Source: Candidatus Thorarchaeota archaeon (GTDB taxonomy: Archaea; Asgardarchaeota; Thorarchaeia; Thorarchaeales; Thorarchaeaceae). From it: DNA of 61,503 bases. Below the pieces are notes generated by a model, which ran no database searches, was not told the origin of the DNA, and saw nothing but the letters and a program-made list of their open reading frames with translations. Below are positions 1 through 7,555 of the stretch, piece by piece; the stretch's first letter is position 1; every line of letters begins with the position of its first letter. The DNA is taken from contig CP070761.1 of the NCBI GenBank assembly GCA_020348985.1, positions 1,459,646 through 1,521,148 of the forward strand, given 5' to 3'. The position numbers and the translations under genes are program-made.

Positions 1-936
1 TATGGAGGGTCTTCGGCCGTTATTCCGCCATATGAAATCACACCATTCCGAGGGATCAAAGAAATATGTGGTGATAAGGCGGAGATTGTTAACGATCCTT
101 CCAAGGCAGATTGTGCGATAGTTTTCGCAGGTCTTAATCACAGCAGAGGAATGGACTCTGAGTCCCGTGATAGGTCAACCTTACATCTACCTGAGACACA
201 AGTGGATCAAATAATCCGGACAGCAGAGGAGAATCCAAACACGATTGTTGTTCTAATCTCTGGCAGCCCCGTAGTTATGGACAACTGGATGGAGAATGTT
301 CCTGCCATTCTTGAGGCATGGTACGCTGGTATGCAGGGAGGCCAAGCAATAGCCAACGTCTTGTTCGGAAAGGTCAATCCGTCGGGCAAGCTGCCCATCA
401 CTTTTCCACGTAGATTGGAAGATTCGCCTCCACACTCATCCGGAGACTGCCGAACATATCCTGGTGATGAGCTCAAGAGAGTGTATTATGATGAAGGCAT
501 CTTCGTTGGTTATCGCTGGTTTGAGCACAGGATGGTTGTGCCTCTATTTCCATTTGGATATGGTCTGTCGTACACTGATTTCGAGCTAGAGAATTTGTGT
601 CTCGAAAAGGAGTCAGTTGCGGCCTCCAGTGAAAGCGTGTCTTTGAGTATTGATGTCACAAACACGGGGGAGTATGAGGGTTTCGAGACCGTCCAAGTGT
701 ACTCTCATGATATCGCATCCACTGTCGAGCGGCCCCCCAAGGAATTGGTTGGTTTTGAGAAGGTGTGGTTGAATCCCGGAGAAACAAAGGAAGCCTCAAT
801 AGGAATCAGGATTGCCGATCTTGCCTTCTACGATGTCATTTCAGCGGATTGGCTTGTCGAGAAGGGAGACTTTGAGCTTCTTGTTGGACCTTCCAGCAAT
901 GACATCAAGTGCAAGACTACATTCACGTATGGTTGA
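1..936 (+). CDS. Glycoside hydrolase family 3 beta-glucosidase-like protein, 5' partial
   Basis: The reading frame is open from base 1, so the gene begins before the window; the ATG at 151 is internal. The visible 311 residues match the C-terminal half of GH3 enzymes: an alpha/beta sandwich segment (GGSSAVIPPYEIT near the left edge, then DRSTLHLP and GKLPITFP), followed by a fibronectin type III-like domain (about the last 110 residues, with NTGEYEGFETVQVY and PKELVGFEKV). Family members release sugars from the non-reducing ends of beta-glucosides or xylosides. The nucleophile Asp lies in the missing N-terminal domain, so substrate cannot be judged. No signal peptide can be assessed. The next gene starts 180 bp downstream on the same strand. 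Confidence 0.9.
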   Translation, partial: YGGSSAVIPPYEITPFRGIKEICGDKAEIVNDPSKADCAIVFAGLNHSRGMDSESRDRSTLHLPETQVDQIIRTAEENPNTIVVLISGSPVVMDNWMENVPAILEAWYAGMQGGQAIANVLFGKVNPSGKLPITFPRRLEDSPPHSSGDCRTYPGDELKRVYYDEGIFVGYRWFEHRMVVPLFPFGYGLSYTDFELENLCLEKESVAASSESVSLSIDVTNTGEYEGFETVQVYSHDIASTVERPPKELVGFEKVWLNPGETKEASIGIRIADLAFYDVISADWLVEKGDFELLVGPSSNDIKCKTTFTYG

Positions 937-1116
937 CTTATAGAAAGAAGTTATGATATCAACCCGGAGCAGTCACAGGATTCACGGCATTCAGGTTTTG
1001 AGAGCTATCGTGCAGCCTGCATTGAGCCAGAAACTTAAGTGTCTGCCGCATCAGTTTCTAGACATGGTGGGAAATAGCTTTCTTCCCAGCGATTGAAAGT
1101 GTGCGATGGTGGATGG

Positions 1117-2019
1117 ATGATACGCTCTTCTAGGACCCTGGCATATGTCATTCCTATTGCAATCCTTTTTGGCTGTACATTGGGTCCCTTGAATTGTCTC
1201 TTCTTTGAAGACGAAATCTGCTCATCATGTGTTGAAAAGAGGACCGACGATCTGAACCTTGCATCGTCACCATCGGAATTCCAGCCGGCTCCTGACATGC
1301 ATAGGTGGATTGAACAGCCAACAAACCAGACTTTGGAGTACGGAGAGCGACTTCACTACAAAGTGAACATTTCTGAGTTTGCATTTGAATGGCGTGTGAG
1401 TGATGAGATTCATTTCAGCATCGGTGATGGATTAATAGTTGACAATTTCGTTTTGCCTATTGGGGAATACCTTCTTGGGATAATGGTGTGGGATATATCC
1501 TACGACCTGCTCCAGGCATGGATCTACATTATCGTGAGGGATTCTGTGATTCCTGTTCTGTCATCTCCGAGTGATGTGGAGATGACTCAAGGGGAACAGG
1601 GGAAAGCGTTATTGTGGACTGCATCGGACTCGAATCCGAGCAATTATCGGATTGTCAAGAACGGCTTTATTATTGAACAGGGCGATTGGACTGAACCCTT
1701 CAGGGAATTCGAGATAAGCCTGAACTACATTTCAGTGGGAACTCACACCTATACTCTGACAGTTGTTGACTTCGGCGGTAATTCTGTGTCTGATACTGCA
1801 AGGGTCTATGTCAATGCGAATGCAAGCTATGTAGAGAATACATCAACCACTGCATCATCAGGAGAGAACATTGGGGATTCCAAAGACGTCATATTCATGA
1901 GAGGGGGGGCGAGGATGGTGATGGAACTATATGCTGTGATTTCGATTAGCGGCCTCATAGTATTGGTCTCCATATCGATATTACTTGGAACACCTCAGGA
2001 ATTCACAGAGCCTGGCTAA
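1117..2019 (+). CDS. Membrane-anchored extracellular protein, unrecognised
   Basis: I do not recognise this 300-residue protein. ATG at 1117 gives a signal-peptide-like N-terminus (basic MIRSSR followed by hydrophobic AYVIPIAILFGCTLG); a TTG at 1093 would add eight polar residues and is less likely. The middle 200 residues are rich in beta-prone, aromatic sequence with alternating polar residues, resembling PKD/Ig-like folds (for example SVGTHTYTLTVVDFGGNSVSDTARVYV). A C-terminal transmembrane helix (VISISGLIVLVSISILLG) leaves a short acidic tail. Several N-x-S/T sequons fit a surface location. It probably sits outside the membrane as a single-pass protein. No catalytic motif is visible. Confidence 0.6.
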   Translation: MIRSSRTLAYVIPIAILFGCTLGPLNCLFFEDEICSSCVEKRTDDLNLASSPSEFQPAPDMHRWIEQPTNQTLEYGERLHYKVNISEFAFEWRVSDEIHFSIGDGLIVDNFVLPIGEYLLGIMVWDISYDLLQAWIYIIVRDSVIPVLSSPSDVEMTQGEQGKALLWTASDSNPSNYRIVKNGFIIEQGDWTEPFREFEISLNYISVGTHTYTLTVVDFGGNSVSDTARVYVNANASYVENTSTTASSGENIGDSKDVIFMRGGARMVMELYAVISISGLIVLVSISILLGTPQEFTEPG

Positions 2020-2073
2020 ATAGTACCATAGAGGAACAGCCTTATCACCCAGACAGGCACCGAATATCCAGCG

Positions 2074-2367
2074 ATGCCAGTCAGAATCAAAGCAGTTCTT
2101 AGAGATCAAGCAATTCTCCAAATGCAACCGGGATCTCAGGATAGAATCATCTCTGTCTTTGAAAAGAACAGAGATAGACTAGTGAATCTCTCAAGCCTTT
2201 TGAAAGTAATGGGACTCCCCTTCGAAGACAGACTGAAAATGCTTCAAACCATGTCAGAACGAAATGAGCACATTTGGTTGGGAAACGAATCCGGTCAACA
2301 TGTGGTCTACATAAGCAACGCAGAACTCCCGCCAGAGATTGAACTACCCATGTACAAGTGGCAGTAG
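2074..2367 (+). CDS. Small hypothetical protein
   Basis: This 97-residue soluble protein starts with ATG. A TATA-like cttatcac near 2042 lies about 30 bp upstream, which would give a very short leader. The sequence is mainly helical (EDRLKMLQTMSERNEHIWL) and ends in a proline- and acid-rich strand (ELPPEIELPMYKW). The arrangement is vaguely like a small winged-helix or DNA-binding fold, but no motif supports a function. It is convergent with the TPR gene, with a 20 bp gap. Codon use resembles the neighbours, which supports it being real. Confidence 0.5.
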   Translation: MPVRIKAVLRDQAILQMQPGSQDRIISVFEKNRDRLVNLSSLLKVMGLPFEDRLKMLQTMSERNEHIWLGNESGQHVVYISNAELPPEIELPMYKWQ

Positions 2368-2387
2368 CTGACAGAGCTGAGTTTCTT

Positions 2388-3152
2388 CTACACTATTTCG
2401 AGTTCCCTGCGTCGTCTCATGCCTTCTTCTACTGCCTCTCGGCATCTCTTGCTAAGCTTCTTCGGAAGCTTCACTCTTGTGCTCTTGGCTCTGTCTAATA
2501 GATGCATTATTTCACCAGTGACTCTCAGCAAGGATTCAGTGACGTCATCGGATTTGGAGGCCTCTTCGGAATCAGCACATCGCTCCTTGTCCAAAAGAAG
2601 GTCGAATTGCAGCAGATGAATTTCGAGAAGACGTCTAAGACTCGATGACTTGTAATTGGAGTCTATGGCGACTTCCTCAATCTCTTCCTCTTTGTGAGAA
2701 AGAACCATCAGAATGGGTTCATATGCCATGTGCTTGGAAGAATGTGTCTCGAGATGATTCTGGGCCACCATTTCTGCATCCTCGATTCGCTCACTCTCCA
2801 ACAATATTCTGCAAAGTTCGTATACAATCAAGTGCCCTGCCGGGTTCCTCTTTAGGTAGAATCTGTATTCACGTTCAGCTTCGGATGAGCGGTCCGAATT
2901 ATCCAGAAGGCGACCAAGGAAGAGCGTGGCCGGCTCGTGAGTAGGATCCGACTGGAGGATTGATCTAAGCAGAGATTCCGATTCGTCCTCCCTGTGAATC
3001 ACAGAAAGACACCTGGCGAGCTGTAGCTTAAGTTCCGAGTTTTTCGGATGTCTGTCAATGGCATCTAACAGTGCCTCAATAGTCTCAAAGATTTGCTCTT
3101 CTTCAAGCAGACAGGCATCTAGCTCAAGAAGATCATCAATGTTATTCTCCAA
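2388..3152 (-). CDS. TPR-repeat protein
   Basis: This 254-residue acidic protein has tandem helix-turn-helix units typical of tetratricopeptide repeats: a unit around residues 25-55 (AIDRHPKNSELKLQLARCLS), a second around 60-90 (ILQSDPTHEPATLFLGRLL) and a third around 95-125 (YLKRNPAGHLIVYELCRIL). The C-terminal 90 residues are helical and charged, ending in a basic cluster (KLPKKLSKRCREAVEEGMRRRR). Such repeats act as protein-protein scaffolds; the partner is unknown. Translation must begin at TTG 3152, because TGA codons lie just upstream in frame and no ATG is suitably placed. It diverges from cysS. Confidence 0.6.
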   Translation of the reverse strand: MENNIDDLLELDACLLEEEQIFETIEALLDAIDRHPKNSELKLQLARCLSVIHREDESESLLRSILQSDPTHEPATLFLGRLLDNSDRSSEAEREYRFYLKRNPAGHLIVYELCRILLESERIEDAEMVAQNHLETHSSKHMAYEPILMVLSHKEEEIEEVAIDSNYKSSSLRRLLEIHLLQFDLLLDKERCADSEEASKSDDVTESLLRVTGEIMHLLDRAKSTRVKLPKKLSKRCREAVEEGMRRRRELEIV

Positions 3153-3291
3153 GGCACTTCATCACTCAAGACCCAATGCAGACTTGTGTTTTTCTCGAGG
3201 AATCAGTATATTACAATTTCCAGCGGTAGCATGAAAGTCAGGATTGCCTGTGATGTGCTAGATGAAGGACGTGCGCAAACTTTGCAGACGT

Positions 3292-3300
3292 CTTTTTATG
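3292..3300 (+). promoter_or_regulatory. Candidate TATA box for cysS
   Basis: CTTTTTATG sits 33 bp before the preferred cysS start at 3333. That spacing would give a leader of only a few bases, typical of archaeal transcripts. It also argues against the longer reading frame that begins at 3186 upstream of this box. Confidence 0.4.
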
Positions 3301-3332
3301 CACATCATCAACCAGCTCAATGGGTACAGATT

Positions 3333-4772
3333 ATGTTGAGAGTCTATAACACGCTCTCTCGATCAAAGGAAGCGTTTGTGCCACTTGAAGGAAACACAGT
3401 CCGAATGTACGTATGTGGTCCCACAGTGTACGACTATCCACACATTGGCAATGCAAGGTCCTTTGCAGTCTTTGACACGATTCGACGGTATCTCGAATAC
3501 AAGGGATTCCGAGTATTCTACATTACTAACGTCACTGACATTGACGACAAGATGATCAATCGTGCTGGTGAGGAAGGAGTTTCAGTGGCTGAACTTGCGG
3601 CGAAGTTTATAGCTGAGTATCTCCTGATTGCTGAACAGCTGAACCTTCTGCCAGCAAACATCAATCCAAGAGCTACAGAACACATCGATGGAATTATTGA
3701 GATGGTTGAGCTAATCGTCAAGAACGGAAAGGGATACGTTGTTGATGGCGATGTCTACTTCGATGTCAGTGAATGGTCTGACTACGGCGTTCTGTCCAAG
3801 ATTCCCTTGGAAGAATTGAATGCTCGTGCGAGAGTGGATGTAGACGAGAAGAAACAGGATCCTCGTGACTTCGCGCTCTGGAAGGCTGAGAAGCCCGGAG
3901 AGCCTTCATGGGACAGCCCGTGGGGCAAGGGAAGACCCGGCTGGCATGCTGAATGTTCGGTGATGGGTGCGCACTATCTTGGCATCCCCTTTGACATTCA
4001 CGGAGGGGGACAGGACCTAATATTCCCTCACCATGAGAACGAGATAGCTCAGTCGGCTGCTGCCTATAGTGAGAAGACCCCTGTCAAGTATTGGCTCCAC
4101 AACGGATTCCTAACTATCAACGCGGAGAAAATGTCCAAGTCTGAAGGGAATTTCTTTACCGCCAGAGAGGTGCTCGACAACTATGACCACCAAGCTGTGA
4201 GATTCTATCTTGTCACAGGTCAGTACCGTCAGCCCTTAGACTACAATGCCGATGCATTACAGCAGGCCATTCAGTCCCTCGAGAGAATAAAGAACGCCGC
4301 AGACTTGTTACGCGGCAGAGTGTCGATCCTGGAGAAGCGTGGAAGTAGAGAAACCGATGCTGACAAGAAGTTAGCATCAGCAAAGGGTGTTGTCAAACAA
4401 GAATTCGAGAATGAAATGGATGACGACTTCAACACTCCGGGAGCGCTTGCTGCAATCTTCACATTTGTGAAGGAGATCAATACCTATGCTGGCGAGGTTG
4501 GAGGTGCAGCTGTTCTTCGCGAAGCTCTTGCCATTCTCACTGAGCTTGTCGGGATTCTAGGTGTTGACCTCGACAAGGCGTCTGGAGACCTGTCTGAAGG
4601 TGGTGAAGCGGCAGAAACCCTGAAGGGTGTTGTGAATTTCTTGCTGGAACTCCGAGAGAGTGCACGAGCCTCCAAAGACTATGCTACTTCTGACAAGATC
4701 AGGGATAGGCTTGCTGAACTGGGGATAGAAGTGACTGATACCAAAGATGGCCCCACGTGGAAGATCAGCTAG
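3333..4772 (+). CDS. cysS: Cysteinyl-tRNA synthetase
   Basis: CysS charges tRNA-Cys with cysteine (class Ia synthetase, cytoplasmic). The 479-residue product from ATG 3333 starts exactly as family members do (MLRVYNTLSR). It carries the zinc ligand Cys28 in MYVCGPTVYD, the HIGH-type motif PHIGN (36-40), WHAECS with a further zinc Cys, DIHGGGQDLIFPHHENE with His/Glu ligands, and KMSKS within EKMSKSEGN. The C-terminal DALR-like helical domain is complete. The frame stays open upstream to 3186, but those 49 residues have no counterpart in CysS and contain the likely promoter. The gene is convergent with the larA-like gene. Confidence 0.95.
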   Translation: MLRVYNTLSRSKEAFVPLEGNTVRMYVCGPTVYDYPHIGNARSFAVFDTIRRYLEYKGFRVFYITNVTDIDDKMINRAGEEGVSVAELAAKFIAEYLLIAEQLNLLPANINPRATEHIDGIIEMVELIVKNGKGYVVDGDVYFDVSEWSDYGVLSKIPLEELNARARVDVDEKKQDPRDFALWKAEKPGEPSWDSPWGKGRPGWHAECSVMGAHYLGIPFDIHGGGQDLIFPHHENEIAQSAAAYSEKTPVKYWLHNGFLTINAEKMSKSEGNFFTAREVLDNYDHQAVRFYLVTGQYRQPLDYNADALQQAIQSLERIKNAADLLRGRVSILEKRGSRETDADKKLASAKGVVKQEFENEMDDDFNTPGALAAIFTFVKEINTYAGEVGGAAVLREALAILTELVGILGVDLDKASGDLSEGGEAAETLKGVVNFLLELRESARASKDYATSDKIRDRLAELGIEVTDTKDGPTWKIS

Positions 4773-4789
4773 CCATGCAAAACCACGCT

Positions 4790-4795
4790 AAAAAA
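4790..4795 (-). terminator. T-run, possible terminator of the larA-like gene
   Basis: On the minus strand a run of six T lies about 58 bp after the larA-like stop codon. Archaeal termination often needs only a U-tract; no hairpin is seen. The spacer at 4773-4852 holds nothing else I can recognise. Confidence 0.25.
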
Positions 4796-4852
4796 TCACA
4801 ATTCCAAACGTAGAGGTGGGCAGTCTATCTGCTCCCTCTCTTAAACCTTGGA

Positions 4853-6235
4853 CTATTCTATCTGATTCTTGACATTAACCAGGAGACCTGGGTCGCCCAG
4901 AACGTAGACCTTCGGGTTGGGATTCTCCTCGATGAATCTGTCTACAAGTTCACGAAGGACTCTTTGACTCTCTTCGGGTGAATGTGGATTACATGCCTCC
5001 ATGCGGTAGGTCTCTCTCATCATAGCGGAATCAAGCTCTGTAACGATCTTGATGTTCCCCTCGGCAACGTCCAAGAGAATTCTGAACAAATCTGGAGGTT
5101 TCTGGTTGCCGATCTTGAAGACTTCTTCATTGCAGTACTTCTCGATAACATACCTAAGTGCATCGCTGACTTCTAGATCCTTTGCCGATTCCATGGCTTC
5201 AGCGTATCCATCACTGCCTATGCCCTCTTGACATGGAGCAAGAAGAACAATCCACCCCTTCTTGTCATGACGAATAGCATTCCAGGCGGCATGGATACCC
5301 TTTCCGGCCTGATAGAGGTTCAGACCTAATTCACCTACGGACACAAACACAAGATCAGCCGGCACGTCGACATCCACAACTCTTAGCTTGTATAGAGGTT
5401 CGTGTGCAGCCTTGTGGCATTCGATGAGGTCTCCAGCTTGAAGGTAGACGATCTCCCCGTGATTCACAATGGTGTCTATGCAAAACATTGGAAGGAATTC
5501 TTTCACCTTCGTAGCGATCTCAATCATATCCTGGATTACGGGGTTACCATCGCAATTTCCAAGCCTGCACCCTTCAACGAATCCCTTCTCAAGGTCAAAC
5601 ATACGCGGATGATTGATTCTGATTGTCTCTCTCCCAGCAACTCCTGGACAGAAAAGCTTCACAGTCCCTGCCTGTCCGGCGAAGTAGTGGTATTCAGAGT
5701 CGCTCAGCACTATGAGCATACATGAATCGAGAACACGTTCATCGATGTATATCGGTGATCCCGCAGATGAGTCTCCAACAAAACGATTCCCCGAATCGCA
5801 ATCATGAGTCAACACATTGTCCTTCCACTCATCGAAGAGCTCGGTGTTTAGAATCATATTCCCAACCTGTTCCATGGTTGGTTGCTTATGTGAACCTGTG
5901 GCAATCATGATACCAATGTCTACCTTTGCAACACCACCATCGAGCAAACGCTTCGTTACGTGCGGCAACAAAGCGCGAGTATGATGATTGGGGCGAGTAT
6001 TGTCATCAACAATAATCATTACTCGTTTTCCCGCCACGTAGGATTCCTTGACAAGTTCATCGAACGGTTTTGATCCTAACGGGTCTCGGAGTACCGCATC
6101 TAGCTTAGCTTCAAAGTCTGTGAAGTCTGGAACGTATTTCTCAACGTCCAGAATCGTAACATCAGTCACACTGGAGGGGATGAACTCATCAACAACAACG
6201 TGACCATACTTGAGTGGAGTTTTGTGCCAAGTCAT
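4853..6235 (-). CDS. larA: LarA-type nickel-dependent racemase/epimerase family protein
   Basis: LarA isomerises D- and L-lactate with a nickel-pincer cofactor; paralogues act on other 2-hydroxyacids. The 460-residue product from ATG 6235 (a GTG at 6250 is the alternative) retains the residues known to matter in LarA: Arg81 in DDNTRP, His116 in IATGSHK, His183 in SEYHYFAG, Lys193 in GTVKLFCPG and His209 in IRINHP. Both lobes are present and the length is slightly above the usual 420-430. No larB, larC or larE cofactor genes occur in the window, so they must be elsewhere if it is active. It is transcribed divergently from feo across a 196 bp spacer with a TATA element that reads both ways. A substrate other than lactate is possible. 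Confidence 0.8.
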   Translation of the reverse strand: MTWHKTPLKYGHVVVDEFIPSSVTDVTILDVEKYVPDFTDFEAKLDAVLRDPLGSKPFDELVKESYVAGKRVMIIVDDNTRPNHHTRALLPHVTKRLLDGGVAKVDIGIMIATGSHKQPTMEQVGNMILNTELFDEWKDNVLTHDCDSGNRFVGDSSAGSPIYIDERVLDSCMLIVLSDSEYHYFAGQAGTVKLFCPGVAGRETIRINHPRMFDLEKGFVEGCRLGNCDGNPVIQDMIEIATKVKEFLPMFCIDTIVNHGEIVYLQAGDLIECHKAAHEPLYKLRVVDVDVPADLVFVSVGELGLNLYQAGKGIHAAWNAIRHDKKGWIVLLAPCQEGIGSDGYAEAMESAKDLEVSDALRYVIEKYCNEEVFKIGNQKPPDLFRILLDVAEGNIKIVTELDSAMMRETYRMEACNPHSPEESQRVLRELVDRFIEENPNPKVYVLGDPGLLVNVKNQIE

Positions 6236-6331
6236 ACGAAATCCTAACACCGGATGTCGATGAAACTGCTTGTAACGATTGTGGTTCTGGCCCTAGCCCC
6301 GCCTCCAATTCAGATTGTGCTTTTGACAATG

Positions 6332-6339
6332 CTTATAAG
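6332..6339. promoter_or_regulatory. Palindromic TATA box between larA-like gene and feoA
   Basis: CTTATAAG is its own reverse complement, so TBP could direct transcription either way: toward feoA (start 6432) or toward the larA-like gene (start 6235). The same octamer appears at 11397 upstream of the TFB gene. Confidence 0.45.
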
Positions 6340-6354
6340 TTAGACACGTCTAAC
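6339..6354. promoter_or_regulatory. Inverted repeat, candidate DtxR/MntR-family metal operator for feo
   Basis: Arms GTTAGAC and GTCTAAC are perfect and separated by AC. The site abuts the TATA box and would lie between it and the predicted feo start site near 6362, where a bound dimer would block initiation. Its TTAGAC...GTCTAA pattern resembles sites of DtxR-family metal-dependent repressors, which commonly control feo genes. Confidence 0.5.
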
Positions 6355-6431
6355 TTTGTTTGTTTGAATGTGACGTGGTTTTGGCGTCAGTCACACGCCA
6401 GTCCAACTTCTTCTGAAGAGGCAATATAACG

Positions 6432-6758
6432 ATGGACGATAAAGGGACAGAATCTGAGGAAGTAAGCACATCACACGTGATGCTGTCTTCAGTCCGTCCT
6501 GGAACTACTGTGAAGCTAATTGGGATAGCGACTTGGTATGGTCATGGCCGTAACCGCCACGGTCATCATCACCATGGTCGGTTTGGCCGACACCGTGGCA
6601 TATGGAGAAGGCTGCTGGAGTTGGGTCTAACTAAAGGTTGTACTTTCGAGGTTGTCCAAGCAGGTAGTCATGGCCCAATTCTTGTTCAGGTCAGAGGAAC
6701 CCGGATAGCACTAGGTAGGGGCATCGTCGATCGAATCATCGTAGAGGTTGTGTCCTGA
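6432..6758 (+). CDS. feoA: FeoA, ferrous iron transport accessory protein with a His-rich insert
   Basis: This 108-residue cytoplasmic SH3-like protein supports FeoB-driven Fe(II) uptake. The core is visible as LSSVRPGTTVKLIGI, then RRLLELGLTKGCTFEVV, GPILVQVRGTRIALGRGI and a final beta strand. Unlike typical 75-residue FeoA, it has about 15 polar N-terminal residues. It also has an insert after the first strand with seven histidines (YGHGRNRHGHHHHGRFGRHR), which could bind metal. Its stop overlaps the feoB start (TGATG at 6756-6760), implying coupled translation. The operator at 6339-6354 suggests metal-dependent repression. Confidence 0.9.
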   Translation: MDDKGTESEEVSTSHVMLSSVRPGTTVKLIGIATWYGHGRNRHGHHHHGRFGRHRGIWRRLLELGLTKGCTFEVVQAGSHGPILVQVRGTRIALGRGIVDRIIVEVVS

Positions 6759-7555
6759 TGTCATCGTCTATCAAGGTTGCACTGATTGGCAATCCAAATG
6801 TGGGCAAGTCAGTTATCTTCAACAATCTGACTGGGTCAAAGCAGCATACTGGAAATTGGCCTGGAAAGACAGTCGAGAAAAAGGAGGGCTTCTTCGATTT
6901 CGAAGGTTACAAATTCGAAGTTGTGGATCTTCCAGGAGTCTACAGTCTGAGCGCATTATCAGAGGATGAAAGAGTTGCTCGTCAATACCTCATTGACCAT
7001 CGTCCAGACGTTGTCGTAGACATACTGAATGCGTCACAGCTGGAAAGGAATCTGTATCTGACGCTGTTGCTCATAGAGCTCCAAGTGAACCTAGTCATTG
7101 TACTGAATATGCAAGATGTGGTCGAATCCAAAGGAGACAGAATCGACGCTGAGGCGTTGGCACGACGCTTGAAGACGCCCCTTGTGACCACAACAGCGAC
7201 AAAGAAGGAAGGAATGGACGACCTCAAGAGAGCGATTCTCGACGCGATTCCCGAATGCAGACATGATAGAGAACACATGCCTGGAGACCTCAACGGAGGA
7301 GACGACCAGCATTACCATCCTAGATATCATCACCATGGAGAGTATGAACGACTCCGGCCTGCAACAGTGAGATACAGTAGGGAAATAGAGGTTGCACTCG
7401 GCAAGATTGTGAGGATAATCAGTAAAGACCGAGAGCTTTCTGAAAGATACCCCCCTAGATGGATAGCTCTTAGGATTCTCGAGAATGATCCAGAAATCCT
7501 GTCCCTCATCACGGATGAGGAAATGAGGTTCTTAGTCTCGGAGGTCAGGCTATGA
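6758..7555 (+). CDS. feoB: FeoB N-terminal half: cytoplasmic G domain
   Basis: This 265-residue protein is the GTPase part of the ferrous iron transporter, encoded separately. Motifs: G1 GNPNVGKS (11-18), G2 in HTGNWPGKTVE, G3 DLPG, G4 NMQD and G5 near TTATKKEG. The helical GDI-like region follows, interrupted by a His-rich stretch (HYHPRYHHHGEYERL). The protein ends where intact FeoB would enter its membrane part. The stop overlaps the next start as ATGA (7552-7555), so the split looks like a natural, translationally coupled gene break rather than a random frameshift. It probably docks on the membrane half. Confidence 0.9.
   Translation: MSSSIKVALIGNPNVGKSVIFNNLTGSKQHTGNWPGKTVEKKEGFFDFEGYKFEVVDLPGVYSLSALSEDERVARQYLIDHRPDVVVDILNASQLERNLYLTLLLIELQVNLVIVLNMQDVVESKGDRIDAEALARRLKTPLVTTTATKKEGMDDLKRAILDAIPECRHDREHMPGDLNGGDDQHYHPRYHHHGEYERLRPATVRYSREIEVALGKIVRIISKDRELSERYPPRWIALRILENDPEILSLITDEEMRFLVSEVRL

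Noticed and set aside
3186..3332. N-terminal 49-residue extension of CysS
   Set aside because: It has no counterpart in CysS proteins and contains the likely TATA box; ATG 3333 gives the canonical start.
6214..6429. 71-codon plus-strand open frame between larA-like and feoA
   Set aside because: It overlaps the 5' end of the larA-like gene and runs through the feo TATA box and palindrome; composition is not protein-like.
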